Source: JBHEKP01 sp041859375
Lineage (GTDB): Bacteria; Hydrogenedentota; Hydrogenedentia; Hydrogenedentales; CAITNO01
Direction of reading: 5' to 3'
Assembly (NCBI GenBank): GCA_041859375.1
Contig: JBHEKP010000270.1
Coordinates: forward strand, 1-11,984
Length of the DNA stretch: 11,984 bases
Part shown: in pieces, positions 1-6,617 of the stretch
Layout: every line of letters begins with the position of its first letter
How positions within the stretch are numbered: the first letter of the stretch is position 1
Notes under the pieces: generated by a model
What the model was told of the DNA's origin: nothing
What the model saw: only the letters and a program-made list of their open reading frames with translations
Databases searched by the model: none
Program-made: the position numbers and the translations under genes

Positions 1-1
1 G

Positions 2-1018
2 CACGCGCGCGACGCCGCGTCGGGCAGGCCGGTATGGGTGACCGAATCGGACCGGGGCATCCATGCCCCTGAAAACGCGCCGGGCGGCGAACCGGCCCCG
101 TCCATGGCCCTGCTCAAGGCGCAGTTTATCGGCCAGTCCTGCGCGGACAGCATGGCGGCGGGCGCGGAGCGCCATTTCCATTTCATTCTGGGCCAGTACA
201 TGGAAGGCACGGTCCAGTTCGGCCTGCTCAGAAAAGACATGACCCCACGTCCAGGCTATGCGGCGCTGGCGGCCGCGGCCCGCGCGCTGCACGGCACCAA
301 ATGCATTGGCTCATGGTCGCCCAACGGGGAGAATCCGGGTGTTCCCGGCATGCGCTTTGTCGCCTTCAGGGGCAAAGACAGGGATGTGCTGGTTAAATGG
401 GCGGAAACCGGCGGCGACTGGGATTCGCGGGGGGCATGCCGGATACCCCAGCCGGTGTTGGAGGCTTTCCCACAGGGCGGATGCATGGACTACCTGGGAC
501 GGGAGATTTCAGAACCGACGGAACTGACCGGCGCGCCGGTCTATGTCACCCTGCCGAAGGGTGCATGCGACCGGCTGCCACTGGCACCGGTGCCGCGCGG
601 CGAAATCCGGGAAGGGACGGCCTGTTCCGTGGTCATCCAAACGGACCTGCCCCGCGCCGGGATCAGGAAGTTCAAGCCCGAATGGACAGAGGAGCATGAC
701 TTCGTGGTGCCGGAAAACAGCGAGACCCCGCTGACCGCATGGGTCTACAACTTTGGCAGGGAGACCGTCTCCGGCACGGTCTGCAAATACTCCGCCCCCG
801 GCAACGGCCGCTGGAAGGTATCCGTGCCCACGGACACCCTGACCATACCGCCCGGCGAACGGATGCGCCTGGATATGACCCTCAAAGTTGGCGGGCATCT
901 CCCCACAAAACCGGAGGTGGAATTCTGGGTGACGCTCATGGGCGACTTCGGGGAGGCGAGCAGGCCGGTTTCCGCGTTCCGCGTGCGCCTGCTGAAGCCG
1001 GACGGCGGGGTGCAATAA
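2..1018 (+). CDS. Glycoside hydrolase, clan GH-A-like, C-terminal part (5' truncated by window edge)
   Basis: The reading frame is open to the left edge, so the start lies outside the window; the first in-frame GTG (38) is internal. About 338 residues are visible. Near the edge is PVWVTE (Glu at visible residue 15), typical of the end of strand beta-7 of a (beta/alpha)8 glycosidase, where clan GH-A enzymes carry the nucleophile. It is followed by FHFILGQYMEG and FGLLRKDMTPRPGYAAL, the usual beta-8/alpha-8 ending. A beta-rich segment follows (visible residues about 110-200, 'MRFVAFRGKDRDVLVKW', 'APVYVTLP'), resembling the all-beta domain often appended to such barrels. The last 120 residues look like an Ig/NEW3-like beta-sandwich (LTAWVYNFGRETVSGTV, IPPGERMRLDMTLKV). 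It probably cleaves plant or algal polysaccharide, but family and substrate cannot be assigned without the N-terminal half. No functional link to the minus-strand efflux locus is evident. Confidence 0.75.
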   Translation, partial: HARDAASGRPVWVTESDRGIHAPENAPGGEPAPSMALLKAQFIGQSCADSMAAGAERHFHFILGQYMEGTVQFGLLRKDMTPRPGYAALAAAARALHGTKCIGSWSPNGENPGVPGMRFVAFRGKDRDVLVKWAETGGDWDSRGACRIPQPVLEAFPQGGCMDYLGREISEPTELTGAPVYVTLPKGACDRLPLAPVPRGEIREGTACSVVIQTDLPRAGIRKFKPEWTEEHDFVVPENSETPLTAWVYNFGRETVSGTVCKYSAPGNGRWKVSVPTDTLTIPPGERMRLDMTLKVGGHLPTKPEVEFWVTLMGDFGEASRPVSAFRVRLLKPDGGVQ

Positions 1019-1032
1019 CTTCCTTTTCCCCG

Positions 1033-1061
1033 TTGCCTTTTCCCTAAAAACGGGATATCAT
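1033..1061 (+). promoter_or_regulatory. Candidate sigma-70-type promoter for the zinc-ribbon gene
   Basis: TTGCCT (1033-1038) and TATCAT (1056-1061) are separated by exactly 17 bases, matching the -35/-10 consensus at 4/6 and 5/6 positions. Transcription would start near 1068, giving a leader of about 35 bases before the ATG at 1103. A 6-bp dyad, CCCGTT (1029-1034) and AACGGG (1049-1054), overlaps the element. The region is a short gap between two same-strand genes, so the downstream gene could also be read through from upstream. Confidence 0.4.
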
Positions 1062-1089
1062 CCTGTGCACGGGTTCAAGGCGGCAACAC

Positions 1090-1095
1090 AAGGGG
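1090..1095 (+). promoter_or_regulatory. Ribosome binding site of the zinc-ribbon gene
   Basis: AAGGGG lies 7 bases before the ATG at 1103 and supports that start over the internal methionines. Confidence 0.55.
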
Positions 1096-1102
1096 TGCGG
1101 CC

Positions 1103-1555
1103 ATGGTGAAATGTGTTTGTGAAAACTGCGGGATGTCCGGGGAGGTCGCGGACACGCTGGCGGGCACGGCGCTGGTTTGCAGGAAATGCGGATGCGTTGT
1201 GCAGGTTCCGGAGGTAAACGCGCCGCCCCCACCCCGGACGGCGGCTTCGGGCAAAGGTGCGGCGAAAGAGCGGAGGGGGTATTTCATCATCGCCGCGCTT
1301 TACGGCGCCTTCCTGATCTGCCTTCCCTTCTCCCTGATCCACGCCAAGGACAGCTCCCCCTTCTGCCTGGTGATGTTTGCGGTCAACCTGGCGCTGGGCA
1401 CAACGGGCGGTTTCCTCTTTCTCGCGGCGGTGAATGACCCGGCGTACCCGTCGCAGTGGCTCCGCCTTGAGTTCACGCGCGCCGTCGCCGCGCTTGTTTT
1501 CCTGCCGCTCATGGCGCTGGGATTCGCCCTGGCGGTGCACACCTACAGCCCCTGA
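1103..1555 (+). CDS. Small zinc-ribbon membrane protein of unknown function
   Basis: This 150-residue protein has an N-terminal C4 zinc ribbon: C6-x2-C9 and C26-x2-C29, with extra Cys at 4 and 31. The 'DTLAGTALVCRKCG' arrangement is a pattern seen often at the N-termini of planctomycete-like proteins. A short Pro/Ala-rich linker (about 39-57) leads to three hydrophobic stretches that look like membrane helices: about 60-78 (starting YFIIAALYGAFLICL), 87-109 and 127-147. With the ribbon presumably cytosolic, three helices would place the C-terminus outside. The start has a good Shine-Dalgarno sequence. It lies 84 bp after the glycosidase gene and converges on ettA with only 12 bp between the stop codons. 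I do not recognise a specific family, and no catalytic motif is visible; a structural or regulatory membrane role is possible. Confidence 0.75.
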   Translation: MVKCVCENCGMSGEVADTLAGTALVCRKCGCVVQVPEVNAPPPPRTAASGKGAAKERRGYFIIAALYGAFLICLPFSLIHAKDSSPFCLVMFAVNLALGTTGGFLFLAAVNDPAYPSQWLRLEFTRAVAALVFLPLMALGFALAVHTYSP

Positions 1556-1567
1556 GCCGCGTTCCGT

Positions 1568-3244
1568 TCACTTCACCAGTTTGCGGTATTTCGCACGGCG
1601 GTTTTCAAAGAGGCGCGAGCCGAGTTCGCGCAGCCGCCATTCCTCATACTCCTGGTAGTTGCCCTGGAACCAGCGCACCATGCCGCCGCCCTCGAACACC
1701 AGCAGGTGGGTGCAAATACGGTCCAGGAAAAAGCGATCATGGCTGATGATGAGGGTGCAGCCGCTGAAACCGAGCAGCGCCTCCTCAAGCAGGCGCAGCG
1801 TGTTCACGTCCAGGTCGTTCGTGGGTTCGTCCAGCAACAGCACGTTGCCGCCGTCCTTGAGCAGTTTGGCCAGGTTGCACCGGTTGCGCTCGCCGCCGGA
1901 GAGCTGGCCCGCCGTTTTCTGCTGGTCCGCACCCCGGAAACCGAACTGGGCAAGGTATTTCCGGATGGGGATGCGCAGTTTGCCGAGCTCTATCTCATCC
2001 AGGCCGCCGCCCACCTCGTCCAAAAGGCTCACATCGCCGCCCAGCGCGGACCGTTCCTGGTCCACATAGGAGAAATGCACGGACGCGCCGATGTTAATCG
2101 TCCCCGCGTCGGGTGGCTCCTGACCCGTGAGCATCCGGAGCAGCGTGGTCTTGCCGGTGCCGTTGGGGCCGATGATCCCCACCATCGCGGCCTTGGGCAC
2201 AATGAAGTCCAGCCCCTCAAAAAGGGGTTGCCCGCCGAAGCCCTTTGTGACACCCTTGAACTCGATGATCTGCTCGCCCAGCGGCGGGCCGGGCGCGATG
2301 TGGATCACCGCGCCGTCGCCCTTGGCCGCGGCGTTTTCCCGCGCCACAAGCTGCTCGTACTCCGCAAGCCGGGCACGGTTCATCTCCCGCCGGGCCTTGT
2401 TGCCCATGCGAATCCACTCCAGCTCACGGCGCAGCGCTCGACCCTTCGGCGAGCTGTTCTTCTCCTGATCCGCCAGCGTGCCCAGCTTCTGCTCCAGCCA
2501 GGAGGAATAATTCCCCTCCCAGGGGATGCCGTGGCCGCCCTCCAACTCCAAAATCCATTTGGTGACATTGTCCAGGAAATAGCGGTCATGGGTGACAATG
2601 ATCACCGTGCCGGGGTAGTCGCGGAGCTGCGTCTCCAGCCAGTCAATCGTCTCCGCGTCCAGATGGTTGGTGGGTTCGTCGAGGAGCAGCAGATCCGGCT
2701 GCTCCAGCAGCGCCCGGCACAGGGCCACACGCCGCTTCTCCCCGCCGCTGAGGGTACCCGCCAGGCGTTCGTCGTCGGGCAGGCACAGCGCCTCGCTCGC
2801 CTGCGCCAGCCGCTGATCCAGGTTCCACGCGTCCGCCGCGTCCAGCTTGTCCTGAAGTTCGCCCATGCGGTCCAGCGCGCGCTGCATCTCGTCGTCGTCG
2901 GTGATTTCGCCCATCGCCATGGACAGGGCATTGAACTCGTCCAAAAGCGCCTTGGTCTCCGCGAAAGCCGATTCGATAATCTCACGCACCGTCTTTTCGG
3001 GATCAAGCTGCGGTTCCTGCGGCACCATGCCCGCGCGGTAGCCCCGCGACAGCTCCGCACGGCCCTGGAAATCCTGGTCCAGCCCCGCCATGATGCGCAG
3101 CACCGTGGACTTGCCCGAGCCGTTCTCGCCGACGATGCCGATTTTCGCGCCGGGATAAAAGCAGAGGTTGATGTCCTTGAGCACCTGCTTCTGGCCGTAA
3201 AACTTGTTCAGGCCGAGCATTGTGAAAATAAACTGTTCCGCCAT
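1568..3244 (-). CDS. ettA: Energy-dependent translational throttle protein EttA (ABC-F ATPase)
   Basis: This is a cytosolic ABC-F protein of 558 residues, close to E. coli EttA (about 555). It has two ABC domains and no membrane segment. Domain 1 has Walker A GENGSGKS (39-46), signature LSGGE (165-169), Walker B with catalytic E190 in LLLLDE, and switch H219. Domain 2 has Walker A GPNGTGKT (359-366), signature LSGGE (448-452) and E473. The interdomain linker (about 245-305, starting EGNYSSWLEQK) is the P-site-tRNA interaction region; its short length, the FYPGAKIG start and the ending resembling K-x-Y-K fit EttA rather than antibiotic-resistance ABC-F proteins. Family knowledge: EttA binds the ribosomal E site and gates the first elongation step according to ATP/ADP ratio. 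The ATG follows a strong GGAGGAGA at 3252-3259. It sits 75 bp downstream of the efflux permease on the same strand and may be read through from that operon or have its own promoter. Confidence 0.95.
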   Translation of the reverse strand: MAEQFIFTMLGLNKFYGQKQVLKDINLCFYPGAKIGIVGENGSGKSTVLRIMAGLDQDFQGRAELSRGYRAGMVPQEPQLDPEKTVREIIESAFAETKALLDEFNALSMAMGEITDDDEMQRALDRMGELQDKLDAADAWNLDQRLAQASEALCLPDDERLAGTLSGGEKRRVALCRALLEQPDLLLLDEPTNHLDAETIDWLETQLRDYPGTVIIVTHDRYFLDNVTKWILELEGGHGIPWEGNYSSWLEQKLGTLADQEKNSSPKGRALRRELEWIRMGNKARREMNRARLAEYEQLVARENAAAKGDGAVIHIAPGPPLGEQIIEFKGVTKGFGGQPLFEGLDFIVPKAAMVGIIGPNGTGKTTLLRMLTGQEPPDAGTINIGASVHFSYVDQERSALGGDVSLLDEVGGGLDEIELGKLRIPIRKYLAQFGFRGADQQKTAGQLSGGERNRCNLAKLLKDGGNVLLLDEPTNDLDVNTLRLLEEALLGFSGCTLIISHDRFFLDRICTHLLVFEGGGMVRWFQGNYQEYEEWRLRELGSRLFENRRAKYRKLVK

Positions 3245-3251
3245 GCGCTGG

Positions 3252-3259
3252 TCTCCTCC
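3252..3259 (-). promoter_or_regulatory. Strong ribosome binding site of ettA
   Basis: The - strand reads GGAGGAGA, with 7 bases between it and the ATG at 3244. It is the strongest Shine-Dalgarno sequence in the window, and it fixes the ettA start. Confidence 0.7.
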
Positions 3260-3297
3260 GGGTTGTTGCGGGGGTAAGGGCGTGATTGTAGCCGAAG

Positions 3298-3309
3298 CCG
3301 GCGCGCCGG
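3298..3309. repeat. Perfect 12-bp palindrome between the permease and ettA
   Basis: CCGGCGCGCCGG is self-complementary and lies 11 bases past the permease stop. On the - strand it runs into GGCTTCGGCT, which can form a small hairpin with a C(UUCG)G tetraloop. There is no U-tract, so a standard intrinsic terminator is not supported. It could be an RNA-stabilising or attenuating hairpin at the operon's 3' end, or simply a product of high GC. Confidence 0.3.
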
Positions 3310-3319
3310 GGCGAATGCG

Positions 3320-4528
3320 TCACTCGTAGCTCAACGCCTCAATGGGATCCAGCGCCGCGGCCCGCCGCGCCGGATAGAACCCGAAGAACACCCCCACGGA
3401 AACGGCGAAGGACAGGGCAAGCATCACACTGGACGGCTCCACCACCGCGGAAAACCCGCTTACCAGCACGCTGGCGGCGGCGATGGAAACCCCCATCACA
3501 ATACCCGCCAGCCCGCCCAAGGCGCTCATGATGACGGACTCCAGAAGAAACTGCACCAGAATGTCCCGGTCATCGGCGCCGATGGCCTTGCGGATGCCGA
3601 TCTCACGGGTGCGCTCAGTCACGGTGACAAGCATGATGTTCATGATTCCGATGCCGCCGACAATGAGGGAGATGGCGGCCACGGAACCAAGCAGCAGCGA
3701 AAAGGTCCGGGTCACGGACGTGACGGCCGCCACCATTTCTGCCATGTTTCGCACTTGGAAATCACTCTCCCCCCCCTCCAGAATCCTATGGCGGCGGCGC
3801 AGCAGGCTCTCCAAGGAAGCCTGCACCGCCGTCTGATCGGCACCCTCCCTGATTTGCAGATCCACCTCGCTGAGGTAGTCCACGCCCAAAAGCCGGTCCA
3901 TCACAGTGGTGTAGGGAAGAAGCGCCTGATCGTCGAAACTGAAGGGGCCCTGGGTGCCCTTGGGTTTCAGCACGCCGACCACCTCAAAGGCAACCCCGTT
4001 GATTTTGACTTTTTCGCCCAGGGCCGGGGCGCCGTCAAAAAGATCCGAAGCCGCGTCCGAGCCCAGCACGGCCACTTTGGCCCTGCGCTCCACTTCGTTC
4101 TGGGTGAACATGCGCCCCTTGTCTATGTCAAAGTTCCGGATTTTCAGATAGGACGGGGCCACGCCCATGATGGAGGACTGCTTGTTGTTGTTATAGTACT
4201 TAAACTGGCCGTTTCCCCTTGCCACGGGCGACATTTCCACCACTTCCGGAATTTCCGCCAACAGTGCCCCGGCGTCCTCCGGCATGAGCGTCTCCACCGC
4301 GCCGCTGCGCACGCCACCGGAACGAAACTGTCCCGGCATGACCATGATCAAGTTTGAGCCGAGCGCCGTCACCTGGCCCAGCACCTGCTTTTGCGCGCCC
4401 GCGCCGATGGCGAGCAGGGCGATGACCGCGCCCACGCCGATGATGATGCCCAGCATGGACAGCATGGAGCGCAGTTTGTTCGCCAGAAGGCTGCGCAGCA
4501 CAAGTTTTATTGTGGTCCAAAACAGCAT
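3320..4528 (-). CDS. MacB-type ABC transporter permease (FtsX/MacB_PCD family)
   Basis: This 402-residue inner-membrane protein has the architecture of the MacB permease half. A first membrane helix (about 21-43, containing SMLGIIIGVGAVIALLAIG) is followed by a large periplasmic domain (about 45-270). Three C-terminal helices follow at about 276-301, 329-356 and 367-384. Family hallmarks are TERTREIGIRKAIGA (304-318), the coupling region of FtsX-fold permeases, and the ending FYPARRAAALDPIEALSYE. MacB-type permeases do not carry substrate through the membrane; they use ATP binding in the cytosol to move the periplasmic domain and push substrate into the adaptor/TolC duct. E. coli MacB fuses ATPase and permease, whereas here the ATPase is the separate gene 3 bp upstream. 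AAGG about 8 bases before the ATG, overlapping the end of the ATPase gene, suggests translational coupling. Macrolides, peptides, lipids and siderophores are all possible substrates. Confidence 0.93.
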   Translation of the reverse strand: MLFWTTIKLVLRSLLANKLRSMLSMLGIIIGVGAVIALLAIGAGAQKQVLGQVTALGSNLIMVMPGQFRSGGVRSGAVETLMPEDAGALLAEIPEVVEMSPVARGNGQFKYYNNNKQSSIMGVAPSYLKIRNFDIDKGRMFTQNEVERRAKVAVLGSDAASDLFDGAPALGEKVKINGVAFEVVGVLKPKGTQGPFSFDDQALLPYTTVMDRLLGVDYLSEVDLQIREGADQTAVQASLESLLRRRHRILEGGESDFQVRNMAEMVAAVTSVTRTFSLLLGSVAAISLIVGGIGIMNIMLVTVTERTREIGIRKAIGADDRDILVQFLLESVIMSALGGLAGIVMGVSIAAASVLVSGFSAVVEPSSVMLALSFAVSVGVFFGFYPARRAAALDPIEALSYE

Positions 4529-4531
4529 TGC

Positions 4532-5230
4532 CTATGCCTTCCCTGGGCCGGCGGCGGACACCGGCGCGTCGTCTACACGACCGTCGCGAAGATGAATCTG
4601 CCGGGGGCAGCGCGCCGCCAGCCCCGGATCATGGGTGACCATGACAATGGTGCGCCCCTGCGCGTGAAGCGCGTCAAAAAGCGCGATGATTTCCCGGCCT
4701 GTCTTCGAGTCCAGGTTGCCCGTGGGTTCGTCCGCCAGCAGTATCGCCGGATCCGTGACAATGGCGCGGGCGACGGCGGCGCGCTGGCGCTGGCCGCCGG
4801 AAAGCTGGTTGGGCGTGTGGCCCATGCGGTCGGCAAGCCCCACTGTTTCCAGCGCGGCTTTCGCGCGGCCCCGCGCGTCCCCCGCCCCGCCGTACAGCAG
4901 GGGTAGCTCAACGTTTTCCAGCGCGCTCAGGCGCGGCAGCAGGTTGAACGTCTGAAACACGAAACCGATGTAACGGTTGCGAATCTGCGCAAGCCGCCTC
5001 CCGGAAAGCCCGGCCACATTCTCGCCCGCCAGAAGGTAGTCTCCGCCGTCGGGCGGGCCGAGGCAGCCAAGAATGTTCATGAGCGTGGACTTGCCGCTCC
5101 CGGAGGTGCCGGTGATTGCCACCTTCTCGCCCCGGGCCACGGACACGGAGACGCCGTCCAGGGCGCGGACCACCGTGTCGCCAAGCACATAGGTCTTGAC
5201 CAGGTTCGTTGTTTCTATCACGTTCTCCAT
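4532..5230 (-). CDS. MacB/LolD-type ABC transporter ATP-binding protein
   Basis: This is a single 232-residue ATP-binding domain with no membrane segment. It has Walker A GTSGSGKS (41-48), Q-loop Q93 in FVFQTFNLLP, signature LSGGQ (143-147), Walker B ILLADE (163-168, catalytic E168), D-loop region GNLDS and switch H200. The 'ADEPTGNLDSKTG' and 'VFQTFNLLPRLSALENVELPL' wording is typical of the MacB/LolD/FtsE group that powers FtsX-fold permeases. It should dimerise in the cytosol and drive the permease encoded directly downstream. The last 15 residues after 'DGRVDD' are a short non-conserved tail. An AAGGGA sequence lies about 8 bases before the ATG at 5230. The gene follows the adaptor after 44 bp and ends 3 bp before the permease start. 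Confidence 0.94.
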   Translation of the reverse strand: MENVIETTNLVKTYVLGDTVVRALDGVSVSVARGEKVAITGTSGSGKSTLMNILGCLGPPDGGDYLLAGENVAGLSGRRLAQIRNRYIGFVFQTFNLLPRLSALENVELPLLYGGAGDARGRAKAALETVGLADRMGHTPNQLSGGQRQRAAVARAIVTDPAILLADEPTGNLDSKTGREIIALFDALHAQGRTIVMVTHDPGLAARCPRQIHLRDGRVDDAPVSAAGPGKA

Positions 5231-5274
5231 GATTTATCCCTTGTCCCGTTGAACGGACCACATTCCCCGGCGGA

Positions 5275-6615
5275 TCACATCGGGGGCGGGCCGCCGCCCG
5301 GCGGCGGGCCCGGGAAACCGCCCCGCTTCTGCTCCGCCGCCTTGTCCCTGCCCGTGTCATCTTCAGGGATTACCACGACAGCCCCCTCCTCCAGCCCCGA
5401 CAAAATTTCCACGCGGGTTCCGTCGTCAATGCCGGTCGTCACGGGCACGGGTGCCGGTTCGCCGCCGGATGCGGACGGAATCAGCACCACCTTTCCGGAA
5501 CCGCGCCGTTTCACCGCCTCCGACGGCAGGGAAAGGGCGCTTTCCTTTTCTGCGGCGAGGATTTCCACATCGGCGGTCATTTGGGGAAGCAGCTTTTTTA
5601 TGCCCGCGCCAAGCACCTCTATCTTCACGTCAAAGGTGACCACGTTTGACACCTTGCCGCCCTTGGTGGCCACACGCACCACCTCGCCCTGAAACACCTC
5701 GTCCGGAAAAGCGTCCACCCTTATGGTGGCCTGCTGTTTCGGGCGCACCAGCCCCACATCACTCTCATCCACCGACGCAAGCACAAAGACCCGAGAAAGA
5801 TCCGACAGGGTGAGCAGGGCCGTGCCGCCGCCCACGTTCATGGTGGGCGAGGAGATAATCTGTCCCACCTGCACCAAACGCTCGGAAACGACCCCGGAAA
5901 CGGGGGCGAAGACCTGCGTCTCCTTGAGCCGCTGGCGGGTGTTTTCCAAATCAATCCGGCAGGTTTCCACGTCCGCCTCGGCAAGTTTGATGTCCTGGCG
6001 GAAAAGCTCAAGGCGGTTCTCCTCCACCTTGATCCCGTCCATGCCGGCGGACGCCTTCGTCACCGCCGCCTCGCCCTGCACCGCCGTGGCCTCCGCGCTC
6101 TCAACCTCCTCGGGGCTGGCATACTCCTTCTTGCGGAGTTCGGCCATGCGCCGGGCCTTTTCCCGCAAATCCTTCCCGGAGGCCTGGGCCCCCTTCAGCG
6201 AGGCGTGCGCCTCCTTGCGCGCCTTTTCAAGCTCCAAGTCCGACACCACCAGGCTCTGCCGCGCGCGGGCCAGTTTGGCCTCCGCCGAGGCCAGCTTCAC
6301 CTCCGCCTGCCGCACGCTGCGCTCCTCGTCAACGGGATCAACCTTCAGCAGCAGCGCGCCCTTCTCCACCGGATCGCTGATGTCGAAGGGAAGTTCCACC
6401 ACCTGTCCCGTGGCCTTGCACTTGATTTCCACGTCGAGGTTGGACTCCACCGTGCCCGAGCAGGAGACCTCCTGCCGCAGGGGTGTCCGCTCCGCCGTGG
6501 CTGTGGCCCGCGCCGAGGCATCCCCCTCCCCGGTGTCCCCCCGGTCCCTCAAATAGTAGGCCGCGCCGCATCCGGCGGCAAGCAGCACAGCCAGCATCAC
6601 AAGCGTCTTTTTCAT
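5275..6615 (-). CDS. MacA-like periplasmic adaptor (HlyD/RND-type membrane fusion protein)
   Basis: This 446-residue protein links the inner-membrane transporter to the outer-membrane duct. Its N-terminus MKKTLVMLAVLLAAGC is either a lipoprotein signal with Cys16 as lipidation site or an uncleaved anchor; the Ala at -3 makes the lipobox imperfect. Domains in order: beta-strand/first lipoyl half (about 48-95, including VEKGALLLKVDP), a long coiled-coil hairpin (about 97-232, Ala/Glu/Lys/Arg rich), second lipoyl half (about 235-270, APVSGVVSERLVQVGQII), beta-barrel (273-355) and membrane-proximal domain (356-420). The final 16 residues are an unusual Gly/Pro tail ending GGGPPPM. It would form a hexameric funnel docking on the TolC-like protein. 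It starts 2 bp after the outer-membrane factor gene; AAGGG lies 10 bases before the ATG. Confidence 0.92.
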   Translation of the reverse strand: MKKTLVMLAVLLAAGCGAAYYLRDRGDTGEGDASARATATAERTPLRQEVSCSGTVESNLDVEIKCKATGQVVELPFDISDPVEKGALLLKVDPVDEERSVRQAEVKLASAEAKLARARQSLVVSDLELEKARKEAHASLKGAQASGKDLREKARRMAELRKKEYASPEEVESAEATAVQGEAAVTKASAGMDGIKVEENRLELFRQDIKLAEADVETCRIDLENTRQRLKETQVFAPVSGVVSERLVQVGQIISSPTMNVGGGTALLTLSDLSRVFVLASVDESDVGLVRPKQQATIRVDAFPDEVFQGEVVRVATKGGKVSNVVTFDVKIEVLGAGIKKLLPQMTADVEILAAEKESALSLPSEAVKRRGSGKVVLIPSASGGEPAPVPVTTGIDDGTRVEILSGLEEGAVVVIPEDDTGRDKAAEQKRGGFPGPPPGGGPPPM

Positions 6616-6617
6616 GG

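Noticed and set aside
38..40. GTG at 38 as the start of the glycosidase
   Set aside because: The frame is open to the window edge and the conserved PVWVTE strand with the presumed catalytic Glu straddles this codon, so it is internal (TGG-GTG = Trp-Val).
1556..1567. Bidirectional terminator between the convergent zinc-ribbon and ettA genes
   Set aside because: The gap is only 12 bp and contains no dyad or T-tract.
1706..3277. Long open frame (about 520 codons) on the + strand opposite ettA
   Set aside because: The - strand frame is an unmistakable EttA with all ABC motifs; the + strand frame is a GC-rich antisense shadow with no recognisable domain.
3285..3290. TACAAT on the - strand as a -10 box for ettA
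   Set aside because: It has no -35-like sequence at usual spacing, and lies next to a GC palindrome; too weak to list as a promoter.
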